The position numbers were made by a program, and so were the translations under genes. The notes under the pieces are model-generated. The model worked only from the letters and a program-made list of their open reading frames with translations, ran no database searches and was not told the origin of the DNA. Of a DNA stretch of 64,000 nucleotides, positions 47,280-55,372 are shown piece by piece. This stretch comes from Pseudomonas songnenensis (lineage in GTDB: Bacteria; Pseudomonadota; Gammaproteobacteria; Pseudomonadales; Pseudomonadaceae), in assembly GCF_003696315.1 (NCBI RefSeq), contig NZ_RFFN01000003.1:372001-436000 (forward strand), written 5' to 3'. Within the stretch, counting starts at the first letter, position 1, and each line of letters begins with the position of its first letter.

Positions 47280-47705
47280 ATGAAGAAGAGCGCTTCCGCC
47301 GTCTGGCAAGGCGGCCTGAAAGACGGCAAAGGCACGATCACCACTGAAAGCGGTGCATTGAAGGACAATCCCTACGGGTTCAATACCCGCTTCGAAGGTG
47401 CACCTGGCACCAATCCGGAAGAGCTGATCGGTGCCGCTCATGCCGGTTGCTTCTCGATGGCGCTGTCAATGATGCTCGGCCAGGCCGGGCTCACGGCCGA
47501 ACGCATCGACACTCGCGCGGAGGTCACGCTCGACAAGGATGGCGAAGGGTTCAGCATCACCGCGATCGACCTGACCCTCAAGGCCAGAATCCCGGGCGCG
47601 GACGAGGCGCAGTTCCAGCAGATCGCCAACCAGGCGAAGGAAGGCTGCCCGGTTTCCAAGGTGCTCAACGCCCGCATCAGGTTGAGCGCCACGCTGGAGG
47701 GCTGA
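47280..47705 (+). CDS. osmC: OsmC family peroxidase
   Basis: A 141-residue thiol peroxidase that reduces organic hydroperoxides. The two catalytic cysteines are in AAHAGCFSMALS (near residue 58) and KEGCPVSKVL (near 123), and the start ASAVWQGGLKDGKGTI is typical of the OsmC branch rather than Ohr. GAGG precedes the ATG. A strong terminator follows. Confidence 0.93.
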   Translation: MKKSASAVWQGGLKDGKGTITTESGALKDNPYGFNTRFEGAPGTNPEELIGAAHAGCFSMALSMMLGQAGLTAERIDTRAEVTLDKDGEGFSITAIDLTLKARIPGADEAQFQQIANQAKEGCPVSKVLNARIRLSATLEG

Positions 47706-47746
47706 CCGGCGGAACAGGCGGCTCAACCGATTCCGCTGACGCATAA

Positions 47747-47780
47747 AAAAACGCCACCCCGTAGCCGGGGTGGCGTTTTT
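47747..47780. terminator. Bidirectional terminator between osmC and dctP
   Basis: Perfect 15-base arms (AAAAACGCCACCCCG and its complement) around TAGC. A- and T-runs on both sides serve both convergent genes. Confidence 0.92.
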
Positions 47781-47793
47781 GCATCCAGCCGAA

Positions 47794-48897
47794 TCAGCCG
47801 CGGATGTTGTAGATGTCTTTCTCGTTCAGCTCGGCATACTCATACAGCCGCTTGAGATAGGCGCTCTGCTGCTCCCACACCTTGGACGCGACCGGGTCCG
47901 CCTTGGCGGAAGCATCCACCACTTCAGCGGCCACCTGCTTGAGACGCGCCAGCACTTCGTCCGGCAGGCGACGCACTTCCACACCCTGCTCGCGCAGCTG
48001 CTCAAGCGCTTCCATGTTCTTGGCGTTGTAGTCGTCGAGCATGTCGCCGTTGACGTCGCGGGCAGCGGCACGAACGATGGCTTTCAGATCATCCGGCAGC
48101 GTGTCCCAGGCCTTGAGGTTGACGTCCAGCTCGAAGGTGACGTTCGGCTCCTGCCAGCCTGGCGTGTAGTAGTACTTGGATGCCTTGTGCAGGCCCAGCG
48201 CCAGATCGTTGTATGGGCCGATCCATTCGGTGGCGTCGATCGCACCGGTCTGCAGGGCAGTGAAGATCTCACCGGCCGGCATGTTCACCACGGTCCCGCC
48301 CATCTTGGTCAGCACTTCGCCGCCAAGACCCGGGGTGCGCATCTTCAGACCCTTGAAGTCATCGACCGAGTTGATTTCCTTGTTGAACCAGCCCGCGGTC
48401 TGCACGCCAGTGGCACCACAGGCCATCGGCAGCACGCCGTAGGGCTTGTAGACCTCTTCCCAGAGCTGCATGCCGCCGCCACGATGCAGCCAGGCATTCA
48501 TTTCCTGAGCGTTCGGGCCGAACGGCAGGGCGCAGAAGAACTGCGCAGCCGGCACCTTGCCCTTCCAGTAGTACGGCGCGCCATGGCCCATTTCGGCTGT
48601 GCCACGCGATACCGCGTCGAATACTTCGAGCGCCGGAACCAGTTCGCCTGCGGCGTAGACCTTGATCTTCAGCCGGCCACCGCTCATCTCGTTGACCAGA
48701 TTGGCGAAGCGCTCGGCACCCACGCCGACACCTGGGAAGTTCTTCGGCCAGGAGGTGACCATCTTCCAGTTGAATGTCTGCTGCTCGGCCTGCTTGCTGT
48801 CGCCCGCTACCGGCTTGTCGCTCTTGTCGTTGCAGCCGGCCAGGGCGGTGGCCGCCAGGCCTACGCCAGCGGCGGTGAGAATGTCACGACGTTTCAT
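47794..48897 (-). CDS. dctP: TRAP transporter substrate-binding protein (DctP family), probable lipoprotein
   Basis: The periplasmic receptor of a TRAP transporter. The 367 residues begin MKRRDILTAAGVGLAATALA then GC: a twin-Arg-like start and a lipobox LAGC, so it may be anchored through a lipidated Cys22. The body is DctP-like: WKMVTSWPKNFPGVGVGAE, GAPYYWKGKVPA, KGLKMRTPGLGGEVL (Arg that binds a carboxylate) and GAIDATEWIGPYNDL. This subfamily resembles 2-oxoacid (TakP-type) receptors, so an organic acid ligand is likely; which one is unknown. AAGGAG lies 8 bases before the ATG. It reads away from the membrane subunits. Confidence 0.92.
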   Translation of the reverse strand: MKRRDILTAAGVGLAATALAGCNDKSDKPVAGDSKQAEQQTFNWKMVTSWPKNFPGVGVGAERFANLVNEMSGGRLKIKVYAAGELVPALEVFDAVSRGTAEMGHGAPYYWKGKVPAAQFFCALPFGPNAQEMNAWLHRGGGMQLWEEVYKPYGVLPMACGATGVQTAGWFNKEINSVDDFKGLKMRTPGLGGEVLTKMGGTVVNMPAGEIFTALQTGAIDATEWIGPYNDLALGLHKASKYYYTPGWQEPNVTFELDVNLKAWDTLPDDLKAIVRAAARDVNGDMLDDYNAKNMEALEQLREQGVEVRRLPDEVLARLKQVAAEVVDASAKADPVASKVWEQQSAYLKRLYEYAELNEKDIYNIRG

Positions 48898-49189
48898 GCG
48901 GTTACTCCTTGTTATTTGTTCTTATTGCGCAACGGCAAGGCCACGCTTTTCTTGCCGGACCGCCGCGTTCTTTTCATTCCGTGTACGCCCAAGCCACGCT
49001 GGCTGCGGACGCATGCGGCGAAACCTGCGCCGGATGCGCAGACGGCATTCCGGGCTCGACTAACATTAGAGCCTCCGGCGCCTCAAGCCTAGCGTATAAG
49101 CTAAAAGTCGTAGGCCGATTGCTGCCAAGCGCCAGTGCTGCAAGAATCGCCGCTCCCGCCAACCTTGCGTCTACTAAGAAGGACTACAA
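48898..49189. other. Divergent regulatory region dctP / dctQM
   Basis: About 292 bases with no gene. It must contain promoters for both directions. A TATAAGCT stretch near 49096 is the only -10-like element I noticed. No operator repeat was recognised. Confidence 0.45.
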
Positions 49190-49735
49190 ATGTCCCACAG
49201 CCCCTCGCCCTTGCTGCGCGTGGCTGGCCTCATCGATGCGTGCAACATGCGCCTCGGCCAGTTATGTGCCTGGATCACCCTGTTTCTTGTCATCGGCACC
49301 GCCATCGTGGTGGTGCTGCGCTACGGTTTCGGTATCGGCGCAATCGCCCTGCAGGAAGCGGTCATGTACGGCCATGCGCTGGTGTTCATGGGCGCCGCCG
49401 CCTGGACCCTGCAGCGCAACGGCCATGTTCGCGTCGACATCTTCTATCAGAAGTTCAGCGGCCGTCGGCAGGCGACCGTAGACGGCGTCGGCCACCTGCT
49501 GTTCCTGCTGCCGGTATGCCTGTTCCTCGGCTGGAACAGCTGGGACTACGTCAGCAACTCATGGTCGACGCTGGAGGGTTCGAATGAGTCTGGCGGGCTG
49601 AAGTTCGTCTACCTGCAGAAGAGCATCATCCTGCTGCTGGTCGGCAGCCTCGCCCTGCAGGCCGTTTCTGACCTGATCAAGGTGGGCTACCGCATCGCCG
49701 GCCGACTGCCGGAAGCGGAGGTGAAGCATGGCTGA
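49190..49735 (+). CDS. dctQ: TRAP transporter small membrane subunit (DctQ family)
   Basis: A 181-residue protein with four hydrophobic helices, including LCAWITLFLVIGTAIVVVLR and AVMYGHALVFMGAAAWTLQR, the arrangement of the DctQ subunit. It joins the large permease to move the substrate delivered by DctP with sodium. AGGA lies 6 bases before the ATG. It overlaps dctM by 8 bases. Confidence 0.9.
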   Translation: MSHSPSPLLRVAGLIDACNMRLGQLCAWITLFLVIGTAIVVVLRYGFGIGAIALQEAVMYGHALVFMGAAAWTLQRNGHVRVDIFYQKFSGRRQATVDGVGHLLFLLPVCLFLGWNSWDYVSNSWSTLEGSNESGGLKFVYLQKSIILLLVGSLALQAVSDLIKVGYRIAGRLPEAEVKHG

Positions 49736-51104
49736 GTTCATGGCCATTCTGCTGTTCATCAGCATCTGCTTCGCCCTGATGTCGGGCTACCCGGTCGCCT
49801 TCACCCTCGGCGGCATGGCGCTGCTGTTCGCCGGTATCGGCGTGGTCACCGGCTCCTTCGACGTCGGTTACCTGCATGCCCTGCCGAATCGCATTTTCGG
49901 CATCATGAACAACCAGACGATGCTGGCAGTACCTTTGTTCGTCTTCATGGGTGTGATGCTGGAGAAATCCCGCGTCGCCGAAGACCTGCTGGAGTCGATG
50001 TCGCGGCTGTTCGGCACCATGCGGGGCGGCCTGGCGATCTCCGTCTGCGTGGTCGGCGCACTGCTCGCTGCCAGTACCGGCATCGTCGGCGCCACCGTGG
50101 TGACCATGGGCCTGCTGGCGCTGCCGACCATGCTGCGCCGCGGCTACGATCCGGCCATCGCCACCGGCACTCTCGCGGCTACCGGCACGCTCGGACAGAT
50201 CATCCCGCCATCGATCATCCTGGTTCTGCTCGGGGATGTGATGTCCAGTGCCTTCCAGCAGGCGCAGCTGAAGATGGGCATCTTTTCGCCCAAGACCGTC
50301 TCGGTCGGTGACCTGTTCGTCGGCGCACTGATTCCGGGCCTGGTGCTGGTCGGCATGTACATCCTCTACCTGATCGCCGTCGCCATCTTCCAGCCGAAGA
50401 AGCTGCCCGCCCTGCCGCAGGAAGAGCTGGGGCCGATCGAATGGGGCAAGCTGATCGGTGCGCTGCTGCCACCGCTGGCGCTGATCACCGCAGTGCTCGG
50501 CTCGATTCTCGCCGGCTACGCCACGCCGACCGAGGCCGCCGCCATCGGCGCGCTGGGCGCGACGCTGCTGTCGATCGCCAAGGGCCAGCTGAATTTCAGC
50601 CAGCTCAAGCAGGTCGCCTTCGGCACCACCGAGATCACCTCGATGGTGTTCCTGATCCTCATCGGTGCTTCGCTGTTCTCCCTGGTATTCCGCGGCTTCG
50701 GTGGTGAAGCGCTGATCGAGGATGCCCTGCACTCGCTGCCTGGCGGCGTGCTTGGCGCCTTCCTGGTGGTGATGCTGGTCATCTTCCTGCTGGGCTTCAT
50801 CCTCGATTTCATCGAGATCATCTTCGTCGTGGTGCCCATCGTCGGCCCGATCCTGCTCGCCATGGGCCTGGACCCGGTGTGGCTCGGTGTGATGTTTGCG
50901 ATCAACCTGCAGACGTCATTCCTCACCCCGCCGTTCGGCTTCTCGCTGTTCTACCTGCGCGGCGTCACGCCACGCAGCGTACCTACCAGCGTGATGTACA
51001 AAGGCGTACTGCCGTTCATCATGATCCAGATCGGCATGCTGGTGGTGGCGTACATGTGGCCGGGAATCGTCACCTGGCTGCCTGAGCAGGTCTACGGCAA
51101 GTAA
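49728..51104 (+). CDS. dctM: TRAP transporter large permease subunit (DctM family)
   Basis: The 458-residue permease of the TRAP system, with about 12 membrane segments. Family stretches: YPVAFTLGGMALLFAGIG, AVPLFVFMGVMLEKSRVAED, ASTGIVGATVVTMGLLALP, GTLGQIIPPSIILVLLGDV, and near the end NLQTSFLTPPFGFSLFYLRG. Translationally coupled to dctQ. A terminator follows immediately. Confidence 0.94.
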   Translation: MAEFMAILLFISICFALMSGYPVAFTLGGMALLFAGIGVVTGSFDVGYLHALPNRIFGIMNNQTMLAVPLFVFMGVMLEKSRVAEDLLESMSRLFGTMRGGLAISVCVVGALLAASTGIVGATVVTMGLLALPTMLRRGYDPAIATGTLAATGTLGQIIPPSIILVLLGDVMSSAFQQAQLKMGIFSPKTVSVGDLFVGALIPGLVLVGMYILYLIAVAIFQPKKLPALPQEELGPIEWGKLIGALLPPLALITAVLGSILAGYATPTEAAAIGALGATLLSIAKGQLNFSQLKQVAFGTTEITSMVFLILIGASLFSLVFRGFGGEALIEDALHSLPGGVLGAFLVVMLVIFLLGFILDFIEIIFVVVPIVGPILLAMGLDPVWLGVMFAINLQTSFLTPPFGFSLFYLRGVTPRSVPTSVMYKGVLPFIMIQIGMLVVAYMWPGIVTWLPEQVYGK

Positions 51105-51112
51105 TAGCCCAG

Positions 51113-51144
51113 CAACGCCCGTCCACGACGGGCGTTGTGCTTTC
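51113..51144 (+). terminator. Terminator of dctQM
   Basis: Perfect stem CAACGCCCGTC / GACGGGCGTTG with loop CAC, then TGCTTTC. Confidence 0.8.
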
Positions 51145-51196
51145 TGCAGTACCGTCCCGCTACAATCGGCTCCCAGTCGAACGCCTGCCCCCGACG

Positions 51197-52399
51197 ATGT
51201 CCACAGCCCCCAGCCTGCACGAGCGCTTCCATGCGCTGGACCGTTTCCTCACCGAGCATCAGTCGCTGTGGCGGCCGCGTCCGTTCGTCTGCCGAACACT
51301 GCCTTGGGAAGCCGATTACCGCGAACTCGCCGGCTGGCTCCGTGCCCGCTCGCTCGCCGATGCCGAGGCTGCGCACAATCAACCGGCCACTCTGGCGGCA
51401 CCCGCTCCCTTCCCGCAACTGGCCGCCATTGCCCAGCGCCTGAGCCACACTGACGAGCTACCGGCCGACGACTGGCGACCCGCCGATCACCGGCAAAGCG
51501 TCGACGTGCCGGGACGCAAGTCGCTGCAGATCCAGGCATTCGGCGCGCGCCTGCGGTTTCGCGAAAAGCCGCTTCACTGGCTGGACTGGTGTGCGGGCAA
51601 AGGGCACCTCGGTCGTCATCTGGCTCGCGACGGAGCCGCTCTGACGTGTCTGGAATGGGATGAGTCCCTGGTCGAAGCGGGCGCGCAACTCAGCCAGCGC
51701 CTCGGCATCGCGGCGAGTCATCACTGCCAGGACGTGCTGGCCGCCAGCGCTGCCGAGCGGCTGCACGCCAGCCACACGGCGGTCGCCCTGCATGCCTGTG
51801 GCGACCTGCATGTCCGGCTGCTGCAGCTGGCCATCGAAAAACAGTGTCGCCAGCTCGCGGTGGCGCCCTGCTGCTACAACCGCACCGCCGACGAGCGCTA
51901 CACCCCGCTGTCGCAGGCGGGCAGGACGTCATCGCTGCTGCTGAGCCGCGACGATCTGGGTCTGCCACTGAGCGAAACCGTCACCGCTGGCGCCCGCGAG
52001 CGGCGCAACCGCGATCAATCCATGGCCTGGCGACTGGCGTTCGACATGCTGCAACGGCGCCTGCGCCAGCAGGACGACTATCTACCGACGCCGTCGCTAC
52101 CCAGCGCCTGGCTGAAAAAAGACTTCGCCGACTACTGCCGCGACCTCGCCATGCTCAAGCAACTACCGGCACCCGGCGAAGAGAACTGGGCGGCGCTGGA
52201 ACGCGCCGGCTGGCAGCGCCTGGCCGAAGTTCGCAACCTGGAACTGGTGCGCAGCCTGTTCCGCCGGCCGCTGGAGCTTTGGCTGCTGCTCGACCGCGCC
52301 CTGCTGCTGGAAGAGCAGGGCTTCCGTGTTCGCTTGGGCACATTCTGCGCAAGCGAACTGACCCCGCGGAACCTGCTGCTGCTCGCCGAGCGCGATTAG
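51197..52399 (+). CDS. Class I SAM-dependent methyltransferase-like protein
   Basis: A 400-residue protein with a Rossmann methyltransferase core: WLDWCAGKGHLGRHLARDG near residue 130 (motif I), LTCLEWDESLVEAG (acidic end of beta 2), and AVALHACGDLHVRLL, followed by CCYNRTADERYTPLS. It resembles the Methyltransf_32 family, in which the substrate is usually unknown and RNA is one possibility. The ATG at 51197 gives MSTAPSLHERFHALD; a longer frame upstream overlaps the probable promoter. It lies upstream of tRNA-Thr. Confidence 0.75.
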   Translation: MSTAPSLHERFHALDRFLTEHQSLWRPRPFVCRTLPWEADYRELAGWLRARSLADAEAAHNQPATLAAPAPFPQLAAIAQRLSHTDELPADDWRPADHRQSVDVPGRKSLQIQAFGARLRFREKPLHWLDWCAGKGHLGRHLARDGAALTCLEWDESLVEAGAQLSQRLGIAASHHCQDVLAASAAERLHASHTAVALHACGDLHVRLLQLAIEKQCRQLAVAPCCYNRTADERYTPLSQAGRTSSLLLSRDDLGLPLSETVTAGARERRNRDQSMAWRLAFDMLQRRLRQQDDYLPTPSLPSAWLKKDFADYCRDLAMLKQLPAPGEENWAALERAGWQRLAEVRNLELVRSLFRRPLELWLLLDRALLLEEQGFRVRLGTFCASELTPRNLLLLAERD

Positions 52400-52457
52400 G
52401 CCTCGACGAATGTGAAGCGGCCTGAATAAGGGCCTGCAAGTCACCGTAATCAAACGG

Positions 52458-52485
52458 TTTACTCGCCGCGCGCAATGGATATAAT
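52458..52485 (+). promoter_or_regulatory. Sigma-70 promoter of tRNA-Thr
   Basis: TTTACT (52458-52463), a 16-base spacer and a perfect TATAAT (52480-52485), placed just before the tRNA. Confidence 0.75.
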
Positions 52486-52499
52486 GGCGACCCTCACTT

Positions 52500-52575
<76 letters not shown>

Positions 52576-52581
52576 CGATTC

Positions 52582-52609
52582 AAAGGCTCGCAGAAATGCG
52601 GGCCTTTTT
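52582..52609 (+). terminator. Terminator of tRNA-Thr
   Basis: Stem AAAGGCTCGCA / TGCGGGCCTTT (one T-G pair), loop GAAA, then TT. Confidence 0.85.
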
Positions 52610-52661
52610 CGTTTCTGCGCCGCATTCTGGCGGCGAATCTCGTCTTTTCCCCACCGCCGCG

Positions 52662-52689
52662 TTGCCTGTTGGACCTGAGCGTGTAGAAT
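52662..52689 (+). promoter_or_regulatory. Probable sigma-70 promoter of the 141-aa gene
   Basis: TTGCCT (52662-52667), 16-base spacer, TAGAAT (52684-52689), 29 bases before the predicted start codon. Confidence 0.5.
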
Positions 52690-52718
52690 CCCGCGCCCCA
52701 AAATCAGGAGACAGAACG

Positions 52719-53144
52719 TTGGTGATTCATTACTCCGCCTCCAATGGCAATGTCGCATGTGGGCGCACGGGATCGAGCCTGAACAGCTCGGCGGACACCG
52801 CTCGGGTTTCATGCAAGCTCTGCCTGCGCAGCGTGGAAAAGGCGGTAAGCGAGCCAGTGCGCAAGACGCCGAGCCTCGCTGAACTGCGCGCTGCCGCGAA
52901 GGCGGCGAAGATTGCCGCGGTTGCACCCGAAACGGCAGTGAAGACTGCAACCACCGCTTCCGCTGCAGTGACGAAACCCGCGACGACGCGAACACCCGCA
53001 GCGGCGGTCCAAGCCGCTCCGACTGCAGCGGCAGCCAAGCCGGCTTCCGTCCTGACCGCACGTGCTGAATGGCAGAAGCGCCTGGAGCAGCTGCCGGGGC
53101 GCAATCGTCTGCCTCGCGGCATATCGCGGCAGGCGTTCATCTAG
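52719..53144 (+). CDS. Uncharacterised Ala/Thr-rich protein with a Cys pair
   Basis: I do not recognise this 141-residue protein. The N-terminal 45 residues (IHYSASNGNVACGRTGSS, then RVSCKLCLRSVEKA) have three cysteines, two of them as CKLC, and could form a small metal or disulfide site. The middle is an Ala/Thr/Pro-rich linker of about 55 residues. The end (AEWQKRLEQLPGRNRLPRG) is basic. TTG at 52719 (AGGAG 8 bases upstream) or GTG at 52722 is the likely start; the frame is open back to 52596 through the tRNA terminator, which makes the longer form unlikely. The linker is low-complexity, so the exact function cannot be guessed; nucleic-acid binding is possible. Confidence 0.65.
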   Translation: MVIHYSASNGNVACGRTGSSLNSSADTARVSCKLCLRSVEKAVSEPVRKTPSLAELRAAAKAAKIAAVAPETAVKTATTASAAVTKPATTRTPAAAVQAAPTAAAAKPASVLTARAEWQKRLEQLPGRNRLPRGISRQAFI

Positions 53145-53402
53145 CGCGCAAGCTGGGCTGGACGGCGCATCGGCCAGGAGCGGCTTTCAAGCAGCCCTCC
53201 CAGGCCGATCCGATGCCTCGCGATCCAGTCGAAAGCTCGTTCAGCCAGTTTTCAGCGATGCCCCTCCCCGCCCGTCTGCGGTAGCCGCCCATTGGATCAG
53301 CGGTTCGTCGGCATCACGTCGCTGGCAACCCATAAGCCGCCTCATCGAACCGCGCCTCTGCACCGCACTCTAAAAACGCAACCCACAGCAGAGGAGCCGC
53401 AC

Positions 53403-53627
53403 ATGAACAACTATCACATCAGTGCCACCGAGTCGGGTTGGGAGCTGCGCAAGGTGGGGGCGACGCGCGCCTCGAAAAGCGCCGCGACCAAGGATGAAAT
53501 GCTGCAGGTGACCGCAGCGTTTCTCGAGGGCAAGACGGCCTCGGTGAAGATCCACAAGAAGGACGGCACAATTCAGGAAGAGCGCACCTACCCGCGCAGC
53601 GCCGACCCGCGTGAGAGCAAGGGCTGA
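53403..53627 (+). CDS. DUF2188 family protein
   Basis: A 74-residue cytoplasmic protein with the DUF2188 pattern: YHISATESGWELRKVGATRA then KDEMLQVTAAFL and VKIHKKDGTIQEERTYP, as in small stress-linked proteins of many bacteria. Function is unknown. The ATG at 53403 has AGAGGAG upstream; an in-frame extension to 53292 is not conserved-looking. It stands alone after the 141-aa gene, with 258 bases of apparently empty sequence between them (53145-53402), in which I see no repeat or hairpin. Confidence 0.8.
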   Translation: MNNYHISATESGWELRKVGATRASKSAATKDEMLQVTAAFLEGKTASVKIHKKDGTIQEERTYPRSADPRESKG

Positions 53628-53882
53628 GGCGTGCAGGAGACAGATACGCGACATTTCCCCGCCCGAACAACACTGTTAGCCAACCGTAGGGGCAGCCGGC
53701 CCGGCAGAATTCGGTACACCTGAAGCCCGGCCGGAGAAGCCGGACTGACGGCATCTATCATGCGTTTTCAGCACGGCAGGCAAGCGTATCTCCGGTACCA
53801 GCCTGGGCGGGCTGGCCGGCCTGCGTTGCATCGTAGCGCCCAAGGGCAACACATCGGGAAAAAGCCGGCGATGCGGAGCGCT
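53628..53882. other. Gene-free stretch before the PLP-related cluster
   Basis: About 255 bases. It contains a short hairpin (CCGGC/GCCGG near 53730) and short reading frames without recognisable similarity. The base composition begins to change here, so it may be a junction between the core chromosome and the next cluster. No direct repeat of the tRNA-Thr 3' end was found in the window. Confidence 0.4.
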
Positions 53883-55100
53883 TCACACCACATCCGTCAC
53901 GCTATCGCCGACGCAGCGCCGCGACCACTGCCAAACCAGGCGAGACAGACGGGCGGCTATTTCATCGATCTCTGCTTCGGAGCAGATCAAAGCCGGCAGC
54001 AGGCGGATCGTCCGTTCCCGCGAAACGCTGATCAGCAAGGCCTCATCCTTCAATGCGCAGGTCAACAGCTCCGTACATGGACGATCGAGCTCGATGCCTA
54101 CCATCAGCCCCAGTGCGCGAATCGCTACAACGCCTTCACACCCCGCGAGCCCCTGGCGGAGAGCGCCTTCCAGGCGCTGCCCCATGACTCTCGCACGTTG
54201 CGGTATGCGATCTCGCTCCATCACATCGACGACGGTGCAGCCAATTCGACAGGCCATCGGGTTGCCGCCAAAAGTAGAGCCGTGGTGGCCAGGCGAGAAG
54301 AGGTCCGCCGCGGTGCCTCTGGCTAGACATGCACCGATTGGATAGCCGTTACCAAGGCCCTTGGCCAAGGTGATCACGTCCGGCAACACTCCCGCATGCT
54401 GATACCCGAACCATGCCCCGGTGCGGCCGAAGCCGGTCTGTACCTCATCGACCATGAACAGCCAGTCGTTCGCCGTGCAAAGGTCGCGCAGCGCCTGCAT
54501 GTACTCAATCGGTGCAATGCGTACGCCGCTCTCGCCTTGGACTGGCTCGACCAGCACTGCGACGATATTGGGGAACTGCGACGCGAGGGTCCTTACCGCT
54601 TCGATGTCGGCGTATGGCACCCGCATGAATCCCGGCATAAGTGGCTCGAAGCCACGCTGCACGCCCGGGTTACCGGTTGCGGCCAGCGTTGCGAGTGTGC
54701 GGCCGTGAAAGCTGTTCTCCATTACCACTACAAGCGGATGGGCCACGCCTCGCCGGCTTGCGTGCAAGCGCGCCAGTTTCAGCGCCGTCTCGTTTGCCTC
54801 CGCTCCCGAGTTGCAGAAAAACGCCCGACGCATTCCGGATATCGCGCAAAGCCTCGAACCGAGCGAGTCCTGCCACTCGATGCCGAACAGATTCGAGGTG
54901 TGCATCAAACGGCCCGCCTGATCGGCAATGGCTGCGGTTATTTCAGGGTGAGAGTGGCCGAGATTGGTTACGGCAACTCCCGCAATCGCATCGAGATACT
55001 CGCGCCCGTGTGTGTCCCAAAGCCGGGCGCCCTGCCCGCGGGTGAAGTAAACCGGCTGCCTGGCATAGGCATGCATCAGGTGTGAATTCTGATCGTCCAT
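53883..55100 (-). CDS. Class III aminotransferase, acetylornithine transaminase-like
   Basis: A 405-residue PLP enzyme of the class III (ArgD/omega) family. Typical points: start YARQPVYFTRGQGARLWDTH, FCNSGAEANETALKLAR near residue 105, SFHGRTLATLAATG, VEPVQGESGVRIA, the cofactor Asp in FMVDEVQTGFGRTG, the PLP lysine in DVITLAKGLGNGYPIG (near residue 249), and HGSTFGGNPMACRIG. It resembles ArgD, but pseudomonads normally have argD elsewhere with the arginine succinyltransferase genes, and this copy sits with pdxY. A different amine donor is therefore possible. It starts 6 bases after the 86-aa gene. Confidence 0.87.
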   Translation of the reverse strand: MDDQNSHLMHAYARQPVYFTRGQGARLWDTHGREYLDAIAGVAVTNLGHSHPEITAAIADQAGRLMHTSNLFGIEWQDSLGSRLCAISGMRRAFFCNSGAEANETALKLARLHASRRGVAHPLVVVMENSFHGRTLATLAATGNPGVQRGFEPLMPGFMRVPYADIEAVRTLASQFPNIVAVLVEPVQGESGVRIAPIEYMQALRDLCTANDWLFMVDEVQTGFGRTGAWFGYQHAGVLPDVITLAKGLGNGYPIGACLARGTAADLFSPGHHGSTFGGNPMACRIGCTVVDVMERDRIPQRARVMGQRLEGALRQGLAGCEGVVAIRALGLMVGIELDRPCTELLTCALKDEALLISVSRERTIRLLPALICSEAEIDEIAARLSRLVWQWSRRCVGDSVTDVV

Positions 55101-55106
55101 GAACCC

Positions 55107-55367
55107 TTACTCCACCGGTGCTAGAAGCGCAGAACGCTGTGTGACTGGCCGGAAGCTGTGCTCGGTACCCAGCACTCGGATTCCACTGGGCCCGACCTCC
55201 AGGTAGCGGCGCTCGCCATCAGATACCTGCATCTCGATGCAATAGCCCTCGGCTGCAGGCAGACGTTGAGCGATGTCTTGCACCGCTTCCAGCGCCCATG
55301 GCGTATCGGATTCGAAATGGCCAAGGTGCTTTTGGTCACGGCGAATGTTCAGACGATAGATAGGCAT
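55107..55367 (-). CDS. Unknown 86-residue protein between pdxY and the transaminase
   Basis: I do not recognise it. The protein (start MPIYRLNIRRDQKHLG) is small, soluble and mixed alpha/beta in look: FESDTPWALEAVQDIAQRLP suggests a helix, and CIEMQVSDGERRYLEVG suggests paired strands. AAGGA lies 9 bases before the ATG at 55367; an earlier ATG at 55376 overlaps the pdxY stop. It is sandwiched in an operon, so it probably serves the same pathway as its neighbours, perhaps as an accessory to one of the PLP enzymes. Confidence 0.65.
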   Translation of the reverse strand: MPIYRLNIRRDQKHLGHFESDTPWALEAVQDIAQRLPAAEGYCIEMQVSDGERRYLEVGPSGIRVLGTEHSFRPVTQRSALLAPVE

Positions 55368-55372
55368 GACGG

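Noticed and set aside
52902..53050. Repeat-like Ala/Thr codons as a possible CRISPR or tandem repeat
   Set aside because: The units are irregular low-complexity coding sequence, with no constant repeat length or spacers.
53760..54326. 188-codon plus-strand frame at the start of the PLP cluster
   Set aside because: Most of it is antisense to the transaminase gene; the unique first 40 codons have no recognisable similarity.
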